A stretch of 64,000 bases of DNA. Source: Pseudomonas sp. 6D_7.1_Bac1 (GTDB lineage: Bacteria; Pseudomonadota; Gammaproteobacteria; Pseudomonadales; Pseudomonadaceae). Positions 44,161 to 53,661 of this stretch are shown in pieces (the stretch's first letter is position 1; each line of letters starts with the position of its first letter). Both the position numbers and the translations under genes were made by a program. Below the pieces are notes generated by a model. It saw only the letters and a list, made by a program, of their open reading frames with translations. It was not told the DNA's origin and searched no databases. The stretch is from NCBI RefSeq assembly GCF_025465945.1, contig NZ_JANLNW010000004.1, positions 59,002 to 123,001 on the forward strand. Direction: 5' to 3'.

Positions 44161-44319
44161 TCAAATCCTTCCCAGCAACAGCAACACGATCAGCACGACA
44201 ACAACCACGCCCAACAAACCGCTAGGTCCATATCCCCAACTGCGGCTGTGCGGCCATGTCGGAATGGCGCCAAATAGCAGCAAAACCAGCAAGATCAACA
44301 GTATTGTGCCCAAGCTCAT
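44161..44319 (-). CDS. small DUF3309-type membrane protein
   Basis: A 52-residue protein beginning MSLGTILLILLVLLLFGAIP with GGAGAAA shortly before the start. Two hydrophobic stretches (residues 4-17 and 34-50) flank a short basic-aromatic turn (TWPHSRSWGYGPSG), which is the pattern of the DUF3309 family common in Pseudomonas stress loci. It is upstream of the glycine-zipper lipoprotein on the same strand. Confidence 0.8.
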   Translation of the reverse strand: MSLGTILLILLVLLLFGAIPTWPHSRSWGYGPSGLLGVVVVVLIVLLLLGRI

Positions 44320-44601
44320 GGCGTTTCTCCTTGAGTCTGCAAGTGAGTGGATTATGTGCAGGCAGTGAGTCCCTTATCTGCACGGTGCATGTCACCAAAT
44401 TGGCGCAAGTATCCGGTGCAGTCTGTACGGCAACACACATATCGTCATTGTTTGGTTGATCAGCTGCGCAGTCGTTGTTATTTCGCTTGTGCAACGCTTT
44501 TTGCAGTATTCAGGTTGCACAGTGTGTGATGGCGTACAGATCATTGCGACGATCAGGAGCAGGATAAAAATAACAACAGAGCAGCGTTCGCCGCAGCAGG
44601 T

Positions 44602-44817
44602 ATGACCATGAACACAATGACCGATTCAGCGCTGGTACTGCGCATCAACGCACAGTGCCATCCATTGCTGTGCTACTTGCACAAGCTCAGTGGCGTACGT
44701 TACCTGGCAGTCTATGACGCAGCCGGCAGTTATGAGCTGAGCCCTATAAACGGCCACGCGAAACACGCGACAGACCACGAGCTAGCCAATACGGAAGTCT
44801 GGGAGAGACTGCCTTAG
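44602..44817 (+). CDS. small hypothetical protein
   Basis: A 71-residue soluble protein (or 69 from the second ATG) with segments CHPLLCYLHKLSGVRYLAVYD and AAGSYELSPINGHA. I do not recognise a family. A GCAGCAGG purine stretch lies just upstream, but spacing is poor. A hairpin overlapping the stop codon supports the idea that this is the end of a transcript. Confidence 0.4.
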   Translation: MTMNTMTDSALVLRINAQCHPLLCYLHKLSGVRYLAVYDAAGSYELSPINGHAKHATDHELANTEVWERLP

Positions 44818-44827
44818 GCAGCCTCTC
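44803..44827. terminator. hairpin between convergent genes
   Basis: GAGAG-A-CTGCC (44803-44813), loop TTA, then GGCAG-C-CTCTC (44817-44827) gives an 11-bp stem with one mismatch. It overlaps the stop of the small plus-strand gene and lies 40 bases from the stop of the SYLF gene on the other strand, so it could end transcripts from both sides. T-runs are short. Confidence 0.4.
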
Positions 44828-44867
44828 TAACCCAGTTGATCGATCATCACCGCGTAGCGTGTTCTGC

Positions 44868-45428
44868 TTAACGTTTGATCAGCGAAATCTTGGTGCCTTC
44901 AATGCTGACGCCTGCCATCAGGCCTTGCTGGTCAAAGACAAACGCATAGGCATCGTCTTTCAATGTCGAGCTCGACAGGTTTTTCGCGACACCTTGGTCA
45001 ACCAGGACAACGGTCGGACCTACGCCAATTTCCCACCCCTTGGTCTCACGCACATAGTTAACCGCCTTGTCTGTCATCAGAAACAGCGCATAAGCATAGG
45101 ACTGGGCACCCGCCTGCAGCCCCCATGAACCGGTGACTGTGTTGTAGTAACTGTCTGATTTGGGGCCTTTGAACATCACCCCCTCACCATAACTGCCGCC
45201 AAACACCAGGCCCGCTTTGATGACTTTAGGGAACACCAGCACAGCCTTGGCAGTGCGCGACATGGTCTCTGCCAACGGATTGGCTTTGTAGAGGATTTGC
45301 AAGGCATGCCGGGAGTCTTGATCCAGATCCTGGGCTGTTGCGGCGCTTGCAGTATTGAGCAAACCGGTTGAAGCCAGCGACAAAGTGGCGAGCGCGATAA
45401 ATAGAAGTGAGCGTAGTGAGGTTGTCAT
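44868..45428 (-). CDS. SYLF/YSC84-domain exported lipid-binding protein
   Basis: A 186-residue protein with a signal peptide (1-29, ending ASA-A) and a SYLF domain: LVFPKVIKAGLVFGGSYGEGVM, GSWGLQAGAQSYAYALFLMTDKAVNYV and WEIGVGPTVVLVDQG. Homologues bind lipids and occur in osmotic-stress and envelope gene sets. TGGAGT lies before the ATG at 45428; the frame continues upstream without a better start. Confidence 0.85.
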   Translation of the reverse strand: MTTSLRSLLFIALATLSLASTGLLNTASAATAQDLDQDSRHALQILYKANPLAETMSRTAKAVLVFPKVIKAGLVFGGSYGEGVMFKGPKSDSYYNTVTGSWGLQAGAQSYAYALFLMTDKAVNYVRETKGWEIGVGPTVVLVDQGVAKNLSSSTLKDDAYAFVFDQQGLMAGVSIEGTKISLIKR

Positions 45429-45570
45429 GGTTGTACTCCAATGCCAGCGATACAAACGATGCGGCAAGCCGATAACCAGCATGAGGGGCAGCCGCCGACT
45501 GCACATTAGAGTGTAGTAGCTACCGCCCCACGTCTGTTCGGTGGCGCACACTGCACGTGTCGGAACCGGT

Positions 45571-46428
45571 TCAATCCTGACGCAGCCACTCGATAAACTG
45601 CGCGAACAGCTCCGACTGAGAACTAACCCCCAGTTTCAAATACAGATTCTTGCGGTGCATACGCACGGTTTCCGGAGAAATCCCCATCTCGCTGGCTGTG
45701 GATTTGACGGAGTGGCCACGCAGGATCATATGCGCGACTTCGCGCTCACGGTCGGTCAGCAGATCACAGCCGAAGTTCTCGAAGGCCGCTTGAATACTCA
45801 GCTTGATACCGGCTTGTGTACTGTCGGCAATGACGCCTTGTTCATAAATGGCGGCATTGCGCTGGAGCCCGCGTTTTGCAAATTGGGCGATCAGCTCCCG
45901 AACCATGGGCTCGACCGCGCGCAGCAGATTCAATTGATCGGCTCTCAAGCATTCGCCGCCAAAACCCTGGAACAGACTGACAGAGACCTTGCTGTTATTA
46001 CCCAGATCGACAATGTAAAAGCTGTCTTCCGAGCAACCGGCTTTCAGGTAGTAGGTTTTGTAATACTCGCTGTCGAAGAAATTGTCCGGGGCGATTTCCT
46101 CCAGGTGATAAAAGCCTTCAGCCAACCCCTGCTCCACCGCCAGGCAAAACGGGTCGAGCAAGTAGCCGCCGGAGAAATACCGGTCGATGATCGAATCGCG
46201 ATATTGCTCGGGTATGCCTTGTTGAAACAGCAAGTGCGGCGGCCGGTCCTTGCGCTCCAGGCTGATCATCACCGACTCAATCGTCACTAAATGTCCGAGG
46301 GCCAGCGCCAGGTATCGAAGAGCATCGGGCTCTTCGACATGGGCAAACGCTTCCTGTACGCCGGCGTGCCATTGATGCAAGGCGCGAAAGGACAATGCAA
46401 TCAAGGTGTCGTCGTGTGCTTTGCTCAT
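45571..46428 (-). CDS. LuxR-family transcriptional regulator
   Basis: A 285-residue regulator. The N-terminal two thirds form a sensor domain (ALRYLALALGHLVTIESVMISLE, RYFSGGYLLDPFCLAVEQG) that is not the acyl-homoserine-lactone type by eye. The C-terminal LuxR helix-turn-helix is canonical: LTDREREVAHMILRGHSVKSTASEMGISPETVRMHRKNLYLKLGV. It lies downstream of the aminotransferase and binding-protein genes on the same strand, 53 bases away, and probably controls them. Confidence 0.85.
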   Translation of the reverse strand: MSKAHDDTLIALSFRALHQWHAGVQEAFAHVEEPDALRYLALALGHLVTIESVMISLERKDRPPHLLFQQGIPEQYRDSIIDRYFSGGYLLDPFCLAVEQGLAEGFYHLEEIAPDNFFDSEYYKTYYLKAGCSEDSFYIVDLGNNSKVSVSLFQGFGGECLRADQLNLLRAVEPMVRELIAQFAKRGLQRNAAIYEQGVIADSTQAGIKLSIQAAFENFGCDLLTDREREVAHMILRGHSVKSTASEMGISPETVRMHRKNLYLKLGVSSQSELFAQFIEWLRQD

Positions 46429-46481
46429 GCCCCGCAGTCTAGCGGGTGAGCCAGTGGCTCGCAAAGTCATGTCTACGGGGC

Positions 46482-47900
46482 TCATTGACCGGCGTACAGC
46501 CCTTGTTCCTGAAGTTCAGCCGCAACGTCGAGAATGCACTGACGCAGGGTTTCAACGATCTCGTCCACTTGCGCATGACTGATGATCAACGGCGGCGACA
46601 TGACATTGAGGTGCATGATCGGCCGCACCAACAGGCCTTTCGCTTGAGCGCGTATGTGAATTCTTTCGCCGATGTTCACCTCATCGGCAAACAACGCCTT
46701 GGTGTCCTTGTCCGCGACGAACTCGACACAGGCCATCAGTTTTTGGCAGCGCACATCACCCACTAACGGCAAGTCTCGCAGCGTGCTCAAGCGTTGTTCC
46801 AGATAGCTGCCAACCGTGTCGACATGGGCCAACAGGTTTTCCCGCTCGATGATTTCGATGTTCTTCAGCGCGGCTGTGCAGCACACCGGATGACCGCTGT
46901 AAGTGAAGCCGTGGCTGAAACAACGGCCCTTGCCGGGTTCGGCAATGACTTTCCAGATACCCTCGGAAAAGATGCAGGCGCCCAGTGGCAGGTAAGCCGA
47001 TGTGAGGCCTTTGGCGGTGGTGATGATGTCCGGTTGCACGCCAAATACGTCGTACGAGGCGAAGAACTTGCCCAAACGGCCAAATGAGGTGACGACCTCG
47101 TCTGCGACAAAAAGGATGTCGTACTTTTGGCAGACTTCCCACATGCGCAACAGATAACCCTTTGGTGGAATGATCACGCCACCCGAGCCCATGATCGGTT
47201 CGGCGAAAAACGCGGCGACGTTATCGGCGCCAAGGGTGAGGATCTTGTCTTCAAACTCCTGCACCAGGAATTCGAGAAATTGCGCCTCGCTCATGCCCTT
47301 GGGCGCGCGGTAAGGGTTGGGATTGGAGATGTGATGAATCTTGTCGTGGGCGTAGTCGAACTCTGGCACGCGGTCCGCCGCCTTGTTGCCAATCGACATC
47401 GTCAGGCAGGTTGAACCGTGGTAGGCGTTGTAACGGGCGATAACGTGTTTCTTCTGCGGTTTGCCGCGACTGTTCTGATAGAACTGAACCAGTCGATACG
47501 CGGTGTCCACCGCCGTGGACCCACCCGTGGTGAGGAACACGTGATCGAGATCCCCCGGTGCCAGGCTGGCGAGTTTTTCGCAGAGCTGAATGGCCACCGC
47601 ATTGGACATGTCGGAGAACGGGTTCGAATACGCCAGTTGCCGCACCTGATCGGCGATGGCCAAGGCCATTTCCTCACGGCCCAGGCCGATGTTCGTACAC
47701 CACATGCCGCCGACCGCATCGAGGAAGCGATTGCCTTCGGTGTCGTAGATATACGCACCGTCGCCGGCAACGATGTTGAGCGCGCCCTGCTCCTGATGTT
47801 CATCGAACACGTGATAACCGTGCATGTAATGGGCTTTATCGGCTTTTACCAGTTTGGTCTGTTCAAACGTAGCAAAGAAATCTTGGGTTGGGGTGGCCAT
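46482..47900 (-). CDS. class III PLP-dependent aminotransferase (polyamine/omega-amino type)
   Basis: A 472-residue aminotransferase. Landmarks are FLDAVGGMWCTNIGLGREEM, TTGGSTAVDTAYRLVQFY for the phosphate site, FAEPIMGSGGVIIPPKGYL, and the PLP lysine in ITTAKGLTSAYLPLGA. The residues around the small subdomain fit the putrescine/spermidine:pyruvate or beta-alanine/taurine transaminase group. It lies 61 bases downstream of a spermidine/putrescine-type binding protein on the same strand, supporting a polyamine substrate. Confidence 0.85.
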   Translation of the reverse strand: MATPTQDFFATFEQTKLVKADKAHYMHGYHVFDEHQEQGALNIVAGDGAYIYDTEGNRFLDAVGGMWCTNIGLGREEMALAIADQVRQLAYSNPFSDMSNAVAIQLCEKLASLAPGDLDHVFLTTGGSTAVDTAYRLVQFYQNSRGKPQKKHVIARYNAYHGSTCLTMSIGNKAADRVPEFDYAHDKIHHISNPNPYRAPKGMSEAQFLEFLVQEFEDKILTLGADNVAAFFAEPIMGSGGVIIPPKGYLLRMWEVCQKYDILFVADEVVTSFGRLGKFFASYDVFGVQPDIITTAKGLTSAYLPLGACIFSEGIWKVIAEPGKGRCFSHGFTYSGHPVCCTAALKNIEIIERENLLAHVDTVGSYLEQRLSTLRDLPLVGDVRCQKLMACVEFVADKDTKALFADEVNIGERIHIRAQAKGLLVRPIMHLNVMSPPLIISHAQVDEIVETLRQCILDVAAELQEQGLYAGQ

Positions 47901-47961
47901 AAAATGTTCTCGAATAGAAAAAACAAGCAGATCGCATTCAGCGTTGACGCTACTTCAAGGC

Positions 47962-49065
47962 TTACATCCCGGTTTTCACTGTGCTCCAGACACGGGTAAT
48001 CGCCCGCATGTCTTTTGCGTCTTGAGTCTTCTGCGTAAACAGGCGTTCGCGGGTCGTATCGTCGGGATAAATGGCCTGATTGCTGCGCACATCGGCATCC
48101 ACCAGCGCGGTTGCCGCCGAGTTGCTATTGGCATAATGGATAAAGTTGGTGACATCGGCCATGACTTGCGGCTGCAACAGGTATTCGAGGAACTTGTGCG
48201 CGTTGGCGACATGTAGTGCGTCACCGGGGATGTACATGTTGTCGAACCAGATCAGCGAGCCTTCCTTGGGAATGAAGTAAGCCAGCTTGATTTTGAGCTT
48301 GGCTTCTTCGGCACGGGCCTGGGCGGTGGCATAGTCGCCGGACCAGGTCATGGCCATGCAGACATCACCGTTAGGCAGGCTGGTGAGGTAATTCACCGAG
48401 TCAAATTTCTTGATGTAAGGCCGCACCGACAGCAGCAGGTCCTGCGCAGCCTTGAGGTCTTCCGGCGCGGCGCTGCGAGGGTCACGTCCCAGGTACTTCA
48501 GCGCGAGCGGGATAACTTCGGTCGGTGCATCGACCAGGGTTACGCCGCAGTCGGCGAAGCGCGAGACAATCTTGGGGTCGAAGATCATTGCCAACGAGCC
48601 GATCGGTGCGTCCGGCATACGCGCCTTGATCATGTCAACGTTGTAGGTCACGCCATTGCTGCCCCAGGTATAAGGCGCCGAATAGGCCACTCCGGCATCG
48701 TAACCTTGTAAATTCTGCAGCACCTTGGGGTCGAGGTTGCTCCAGCCAGGCAGTAGCTTTTTATCCAGTGGCTGGAACACATGGGCCTTGATCAGCGGAG
48801 GAACCAGGGCCGCGTTGAGCACCACCAGGTCATAACCGGAGTGCCCGGTCAGCAGCTTGGCCTGAACCGTTTCGTATGAATCAAAGGTGTCGTAAACAAC
48901 TTTGATGCCGGTGGTTTTCTCAAAGTTGGCAATGGTCTTTTCGCCGATGTAATCCGCCCAGTTGAACAACCTCAACGTATTCGCATCGTTCACGTCTGTG
49001 GCGTGTACCGCCACCGACAAGGGAGCAAGCAACAGACTGGAAATCACCCTCAGTGCCTTGCGCAT
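47962..49065 (-). CDS. PotF/SpuD-type polyamine ABC transporter substrate-binding protein
   Basis: A 367-residue periplasmic protein with a signal peptide (1-22, HA-T) and the family signature LRLFNWADYIGEKTIANFEKTTGIKV. Binding-cleft segments include YTWGSNGVTYNVDMI and WSGDYATAQARA. No permease or ATPase genes accompany it, so it is an orphan binding protein that must share another transporter, or serve as a sensor feeding the neighbouring aminotransferase and LuxR regulator. Confidence 0.85.
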   Translation of the reverse strand: MRKALRVISSLLLAPLSVAVHATDVNDANTLRLFNWADYIGEKTIANFEKTTGIKVVYDTFDSYETVQAKLLTGHSGYDLVVLNAALVPPLIKAHVFQPLDKKLLPGWSNLDPKVLQNLQGYDAGVAYSAPYTWGSNGVTYNVDMIKARMPDAPIGSLAMIFDPKIVSRFADCGVTLVDAPTEVIPLALKYLGRDPRSAAPEDLKAAQDLLLSVRPYIKKFDSVNYLTSLPNGDVCMAMTWSGDYATAQARAEEAKLKIKLAYFIPKEGSLIWFDNMYIPGDALHVANAHKFLEYLLQPQVMADVTNFIHYANSNSAATALVDADVRSNQAIYPDDTTRERLFTQKTQDAKDMRAITRVWSTVKTGM

Positions 49066-49193
49066 GCAGTTTCACCTTTTAGCAAGCTCTGCTCTGGATG
49101 AGCGGACGAGCCTACTATTGAGGGAATTTGCGGGCGGCACCATACCCCGAATGGGGGTGAAACCACCGGCGAGCTGCCCACGGCACAAAGCAC

Positions 49194-49283
49194 TGTGGGA
49201 GCGAGCCTGCTCGCGAAGAGGCCATCAACCTCAACATCTTAGTTGGCTGACACGCCGCCTTCGCGAGCAGGCTCGCTCCCACA
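49194..49283. repeat. inverted REP doublet
   Basis: TGTGGGAGCGAGCCTGCTCGCGA at the left is matched by its inverse complement, TCGCGAGCAGGCTCGCTCCCACA, at the right, about 40 bases apart. This is the common P. fluorescens-group REP, here between the binding-protein gene and the NAD(P)H oxidoreductase. Confidence 0.9.
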
Positions 49284-49299
49284 AGGTATGTGGTCTTAA

Positions 49300-50022
49300 T
49301 CAGGCATCGGCAGTGGCCGGCTTACGCAACGGATACAGTTGCTCATCGAACTGCGACAAGCGCGGAAACTCAAGCGCCTGCTCATCACCAAGGTGTTCCA
49401 GGCGCTGGCGATAATCCTCAAGGAACGTCTGGCGTGCCTCATCGCTGATGTAAGGCACATGCCAGGCCACGAACGGCTCCAGCACGTCGAAGCCGACGTA
49501 GGCCAGCGTACCGCGCAGTATCGGCCGCAGCATGTCCTGCAACGGGCCATGAATCGCATCCTCGCCGAACATGTGCTCACGTCCGCCAAGGGTCACGCTC
49601 ACCAGCGCCTTCTTGCCACTCAACCCACCCTGGTCGTAGAAGCGCTTGCCGCCGTAGCAGACGCCGGACACCAGCACCCGGTCGATCCAGCCCTTGAGCA
49701 TCGCCGGCGCGGAGAACCAGAAGATCGGGAAGTTGAGAATCAGCAAATCCGCCCACAGCAGCTTGTCGAGTTCAGACTGGATATCCGCAGCCAGCGACTG
49801 GCTCTTCACGCCCAAACGTTGCTCCAGGGCATAGACCAGGTACTCCGGGTTTTCCCGCGAAGAAAAGTCATCGGCGCTGGCGATCGGGTTCCAGTTCATG
49901 GCGTACAGGTCACTGACCTGGACCTCATGCCCCTGGGCTTCGAGGGTCGCGACAGCCTGGTCACGCAAGGCGGCGGTAAAGGATTTCGGCTCCGGATGGG
50001 CGTGGACGATCAGTACTTTCAT
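49300..50022 (-). CDS. NAD(P)H-dependent flavodoxin-fold oxidoreductase (quinone reductase type)
   Basis: A 240-residue enzyme of the NQO1/MdaB-like family: VLIVHAHPEPKSFTAAL at the N-terminus for FMN/FAD phosphate binding, LILNFPIFWFSAPAMLKGWIDRVL, and GKKALVSVTLGGREHMF. It reduces quinones by two electrons. It starts 10 bases after the ABC ATPase gene and ends the operon. As I recall, a quinone reductase gene also neighbours aruH in P. aeruginosa, suggesting an old association. Confidence 0.85.
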   Translation of the reverse strand: MKVLIVHAHPEPKSFTAALRDQAVATLEAQGHEVQVSDLYAMNWNPIASADDFSSRENPEYLVYALEQRLGVKSQSLAADIQSELDKLLWADLLILNFPIFWFSAPAMLKGWIDRVLVSGVCYGGKRFYDQGGLSGKKALVSVTLGGREHMFGEDAIHGPLQDMLRPILRGTLAYVGFDVLEPFVAWHVPYISDEARQTFLEDYRQRLEHLGDEQALEFPRLSQFDEQLYPLRKPATADA

Positions 50023-50031
50023 GGCAATTCC

Positions 50032-51687
50032 TTAGACGTTTGCAAGCTTTGTGTTTGAAGACGGTAACGCGCGTGCGGCCAGCAACCGGTCCAGCCAGTC
50101 GGGGTCCATTTGCGGTTCGGATGAAAACAGCAGCCCGGTGTAGTCCTGATGCGGCGGCCTGAAGATGGCGTTGCGCGAGCCGTGGTCGACCACCCTTCCC
50201 CGCTGCATCACCAGCACTTCATCGGCAATCGCCCGCACCGTGGCGACATCATGGGTGATAAACAGGTAGGCGACACCCAGTTGCTGTTGAATCCGGTTGA
50301 GCAATTTCAGCACGCCTTCGGCCACCAGTTGATCCAGCGCCGAGGTCACTTCATCGCAAATAATCAGTTGTGGATCAGCCGCCAGCGCCCGAGCGATACA
50401 GATTCGTTGCTTCTGCCCGCCGGACAACTCGCGGGGCTGTCGCTCCATGAAGGTCGCCGGATCGAGCTCGATCATTTCCAGCAGCTCCGCCACCCGCGCA
50501 CGCATCGCCTTGCCCTTGAGCCCCAGGTAAAAAGTCAGCGGCCGACCGATGATGTCGACTATGCGCTGACGCGGGTTGAGCGCGGTATCGGGAATCTGAT
50601 AGATCATCTGGATGCGCCGCAGTTGCTCCTTGCTACGCTGCCGAAAGTCCGCGGGCAGCACCTCACCGTCATACAGCACCTGACCATTAGTCGGTGGCAG
50701 CAACCCGGTGATCAAGCGTGCGGTCGAACTCTTACCGCTGCCGGACTCGCCGATCACTGCCAGGGTCTGGCCGCGATAGAGTTTCAGTGAGACATCGTGC
50801 AGCACCGGCTGATGACCATAACTGGCGCAGCTGTTGCGCAATTCCAGCAGCGGTTTTTCCTGCTGCGGGCACGGCTTGGGTTCGGTCCGAAAGCTGCGAA
50901 CCGCCCACAGCGACTTGGTGTAGTCCTCTTGCGGATCGCCGAGCATCTGGCGAGTCTCGGCCTCCTCCACCCGTTTGCCGTGGCGCAACACCATGATCCG
51001 GTCGGCCATCTGCGCCACCACCGCGAGGTCGTGGCTGATGTAGATCGCCGCGCTGCCGTAGGTTGCCACTGCATCGCGAATCGCCGCCAGCACTTCAATC
51101 TGGGTGGTCACATCAAGGGCAGTGGTCGGTTCGTCGAAGATGATCAGGTCCGGATGGCACGCCATGGCCATGGCGGTCATAACCCGTTGCAACTGCCCGC
51201 CGGAAACCTGATGCGGATAGCGCTGGCCGATCTGTTCGGGATTTGGCAGGCGTAGCACTCGATACAGTTCCACCGCCTCGCGCTTCGCCTGAGCACGGCT
51301 CATGCCACCGTTCTTGACCGCCGTTTCCACGTGCTGATCGATCAACCGATGGGCCGGATTGAACGAAGCCGCCGCACTTTGTGCGACATAGGCGATCCGC
51401 AGGCCCCGCAGTTTGCGCAACGCTTCGGGTTTGGCAAGCAGCAGGTCCATGCCGTCGAACTGCACCGAGCCGCCGGTGATCCGGCAGCCGTCACGGGTGT
51501 AGCCCATGGCGGCCAGGCCGAGGGTCGACTTGCCAGCGCCGGATTCGCCGATCAAGCCCAGTACTTCACCGCGTTGCAGGGTCAGGTCGATGCCCTTGAT
51601 CAGCGGATGCCAGGCATCTTCGTAATGGCCTTCGATGTGCAGATCGCGGATTTCCAGCAGCGGCCTTTCATTGTTGAGGGTGTTCAT
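50032..51687 (-). CDS. dual-domain ABC transporter ATPase (oligo/dipeptide type)
   Basis: A 551-residue protein with two complete ATP-binding cassettes fused, as in DppDF-like fusions. Cassette 1 has [12 protein letters not shown], signature [10 protein letters not shown] and [13 protein letters not shown]. Cassette 2 has [26 protein letters not shown] and [12 protein letters not shown]. Both appear active. The start at 51687 has AGGAA upstream and directly follows the permease stop. It powers the two permeases encoded just upstream. Confidence 0.9.
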   Translation of the reverse strand: MNTLNNERPLLEIRDLHIEGHYEDAWHPLIKGIDLTLQRGEVLGLIGESGAGKSTLGLAAMGYTRDGCRITGGSVQFDGMDLLLAKPEALRKLRGLRIAYVAQSAAASFNPAHRLIDQHVETAVKNGGMSRAQAKREAVELYRVLRLPNPEQIGQRYPHQVSGGQLQRVMTAMAMACHPDLIIFDEPTTALDVTTQIEVLAAIRDAVATYGSAAIYISHDLAVVAQMADRIMVLRHGKRVEEAETRQMLGDPQEDYTKSLWAVRSFRTEPKPCPQQEKPLLELRNSCASYGHQPVLHDVSLKLYRGQTLAVIGESGSGKSSTARLITGLLPPTNGQVLYDGEVLPADFRQRSKEQLRRIQMIYQIPDTALNPRQRIVDIIGRPLTFYLGLKGKAMRARVAELLEMIELDPATFMERQPRELSGGQKQRICIARALAADPQLIICDEVTSALDQLVAEGVLKLLNRIQQQLGVAYLFITHDVATVRAIADEVLVMQRGRVVDHGSRNAIFRPPHQDYTGLLFSSEPQMDPDWLDRLLAARALPSSNTKLANV

Positions 51688-51689
51688 GT

Positions 51690-52517
51690 TCAGCATTCCT
51701 TGAGGCCGCTGGATTTATGCAGCATCCAGTCAACGACGAAGTTGACGCTGACCGTGATCAACGCCACGGCCAGCGCGGGCAACAGCGGACTGATGTCACC
51801 GAAAGTAATCAGCACCGCGTTGTCGCGGACCATGCTGCCCCAGTCGGCGGTGGGCGGTTGAATGCCCAGGCCGAGAAACGACAGCGCGCTGATGAACAAA
51901 AACACAAAACAGAAGCGCAGACCGAACTCGGCAATCAACGGTGCGGCAGCGTTGGGCAACACTTCTCGGGTCACCAGCCACCACAGGCCTTCACCGCGCA
52001 GGCGTGCGGCTTCAACGAAGTCCTGAACCACTACGTTCATCGCCACCGCCCGCGACAGGCGGAACACCCGGGTCGCATCCAGCAAGGCGATCACCAGCAC
52101 CAGCGAGGTGGCCGTGGTGCCGACCACGCTGAGAATCAGCAAGGCGAAGATCAATTGCGGGATCGCCATCAGAATGTCCACCACCCGCGACAGTCCCTGA
52201 TCGACCCAACCGCCCTTGATTGCCGCGATCAACCCGCTCAAGCCGCCCAGCAGAAACGCCAGCACCGTGGTCAGAAAGGCAATCCCCAAGGTGTTGCGCG
52301 CGCCATAGACCAGACGACTGAACATGTCTCGACCAAGGTTGTCGGTGCCCAACAGGAACTGGCCGCTCCAGGACGCGAAGCCGTCGCCGACCACTTGTGT
52401 TTCGCCATACGGCGCCAGCACCGGGGCGAACAGCGCCACCAGGATGTACAGGATGATCACCAACAGACCGAACTTGGCACTCAGCGGCGCCCGGACCAAT
52501 TGTTTAAGCAGGCTCAT
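51690..52517 (-). CDS. ABC transporter permease (DppC-like)
   Basis: A 275-residue inner-membrane protein with five to six helices and the DppC signature around GEGLWWLVTREVLPNAAAPLIAEFGLRF, the EAA-type loop that contacts the ATPase. It lies 3 bases after the DppB-like permease and 2 bases before the ATPase start, so translation is coupled. Forms the pore with the other permease. Confidence 0.9.
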   Translation of the reverse strand: MSLLKQLVRAPLSAKFGLLVIILYILVALFAPVLAPYGETQVVGDGFASWSGQFLLGTDNLGRDMFSRLVYGARNTLGIAFLTTVLAFLLGGLSGLIAAIKGGWVDQGLSRVVDILMAIPQLIFALLILSVVGTTATSLVLVIALLDATRVFRLSRAVAMNVVVQDFVEAARLRGEGLWWLVTREVLPNAAAPLIAEFGLRFCFVFLFISALSFLGLGIQPPTADWGSMVRDNAVLITFGDISPLLPALAVALITVSVNFVVDWMLHKSSGLKEC

Positions 52518-52520
52518 GGT

Positions 52521-53480
52521 CTACCCCTTCGGATGCATCAGGCGTGGGTTGCTGGCGATGGACAGCACATCGGCGGTGGTATTGAGCAGGATGTAAGTTG
52601 CCGCGAAGATCAGGCTGCAGGCCTGGACCACCGGGATATCGCGCTTGGCCACTGAGTCCACCAGCAATTGGCCGAGGCCGGGATAAACGAACACCACTTC
52701 GACCACGACCACGCCAACCACCAGGTAAGCGAGGTTCAGCGCCACCACGTTGACGATTGGCGCCAAGGCGTTGGGCAAGGCGTGACGAAAGATGATCCGC
52801 GACTGGCTGATGCCCTTGAGCCGCGCCATTTCGATGTACGGGCTGGCCAACAGGTTGATCAAGGAGGCGCGGGTCATGCGCATCATCTGCGCGATGACCA
52901 CCAGGCTCAGGGTGGCGACCGGCAGCACCGAACGCTCCAGCACTGTGCCAAAGGAAGCATCCGGTGCCAGGTTGGAAATGCTCGGGAACCAATTGAGCTT
53001 CACCGCGAACAGCAGAATCAGGATGTACGCGACGAAGAACTCTGGAAACGACACCGCGCTTAACGCCGTGGTATTGAGCAAACGGTCGAACCAGCTGTTG
53101 CGATACAGCGCCGCGAGCATCCCCAACATGAGTGCGAGCGGCACTGAGACCAGAGCCGCCAGCATCGCCAGACTGAAGGTGTTGCCCAAGCGTGCGGCGA
53201 CCAACTCGGCAATCGGTCGCTGGTTGGCCAACGAGACGCCCAGATCACCTTGCAGCAGGTGCCAGATCCAGTGGCCGAAGCGGGTCAACGGCGGCAGATC
53301 CAGGCCCAATTGAGCGCGAAACGCCGCTACGGTTTCCGGGGTGGCCGACTGGCCGAGCATGGCCTGGGCGATATCCCCCGGCAGCATGCCGACCGCCAGG
53401 AAGATAATCACCGAGACCGCAAACAGCGATAACAGCCCCAGCGCCAGACGCTGGAGGAGCAACTTGAAAATACTATTCAC
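52521..53480 (-). CDS. ABC transporter permease (DppB-like)
   Basis: A 319-residue inner-membrane permease: helix 1 LLSLFAVSVIIFLAVGMLPGD, the conserved N-terminal LGLDLPPLTRFGHWIWHLLQGDLGVS, and the EAA loop GISQSRIIFRHALPNALAPIVNVVAL. A GTG at 53480 is chosen as start because GAGGAA precedes it and homology begins there (VNSIFKLLLQRL). A REP element separates it from the binding-protein gene. Confidence 0.85.
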   Translation of the reverse strand: MNSIFKLLLQRLALGLLSLFAVSVIIFLAVGMLPGDIAQAMLGQSATPETVAAFRAQLGLDLPPLTRFGHWIWHLLQGDLGVSLANQRPIAELVAARLGNTFSLAMLAALVSVPLALMLGMLAALYRNSWFDRLLNTTALSAVSFPEFFVAYILILLFAVKLNWFPSISNLAPDASFGTVLERSVLPVATLSLVVIAQMMRMTRASLINLLASPYIEMARLKGISQSRIIFRHALPNALAPIVNVVALNLAYLVVGVVVVEVVFVYPGLGQLLVDSVAKRDIPVVQACSLIFAATYILLNTTADVLSIASNPRLMHPKG

Positions 53481-53528
53481 CGCACAGTTCCTCGAATTGG
53501 GCACGCTTGCGAAGACCACGACTTTCTA

Positions 53529-53633
53529 CTGTGGGAGCGAGCCTGCTCGCGATAGCGGACGGTCAGCCAACATTGATGTTGAACGTGCTGCCGTCATCGT
53601 CGGAACGCCGCCCGGAGCAGGCTCGCTCCCACC
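53529..53633. repeat. inverted REP doublet inside the ABC transporter operon
   Basis: ACTGTGGGAGCGAGCCTGCTCGCGA at 53529 onward and the inverse GGAGCAGGCTCGCTCCCACCG near 53612-53633 form an imperfect pair between the substrate-binding protein and permease genes. REPs at this place often stabilise the upstream message and raise binding-protein levels. Confidence 0.85.
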
Positions 53634-53661
53634 GTTGATCGTCACTGTTTTAGATATCGCA

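Noticed and set aside
49194..49283. Inverted repeats that could be insertion-sequence ends
   Set aside because: The core is the common Pseudomonas REP sequence, there is no transposase between the arms, and the same element recurs at 53529-53633.
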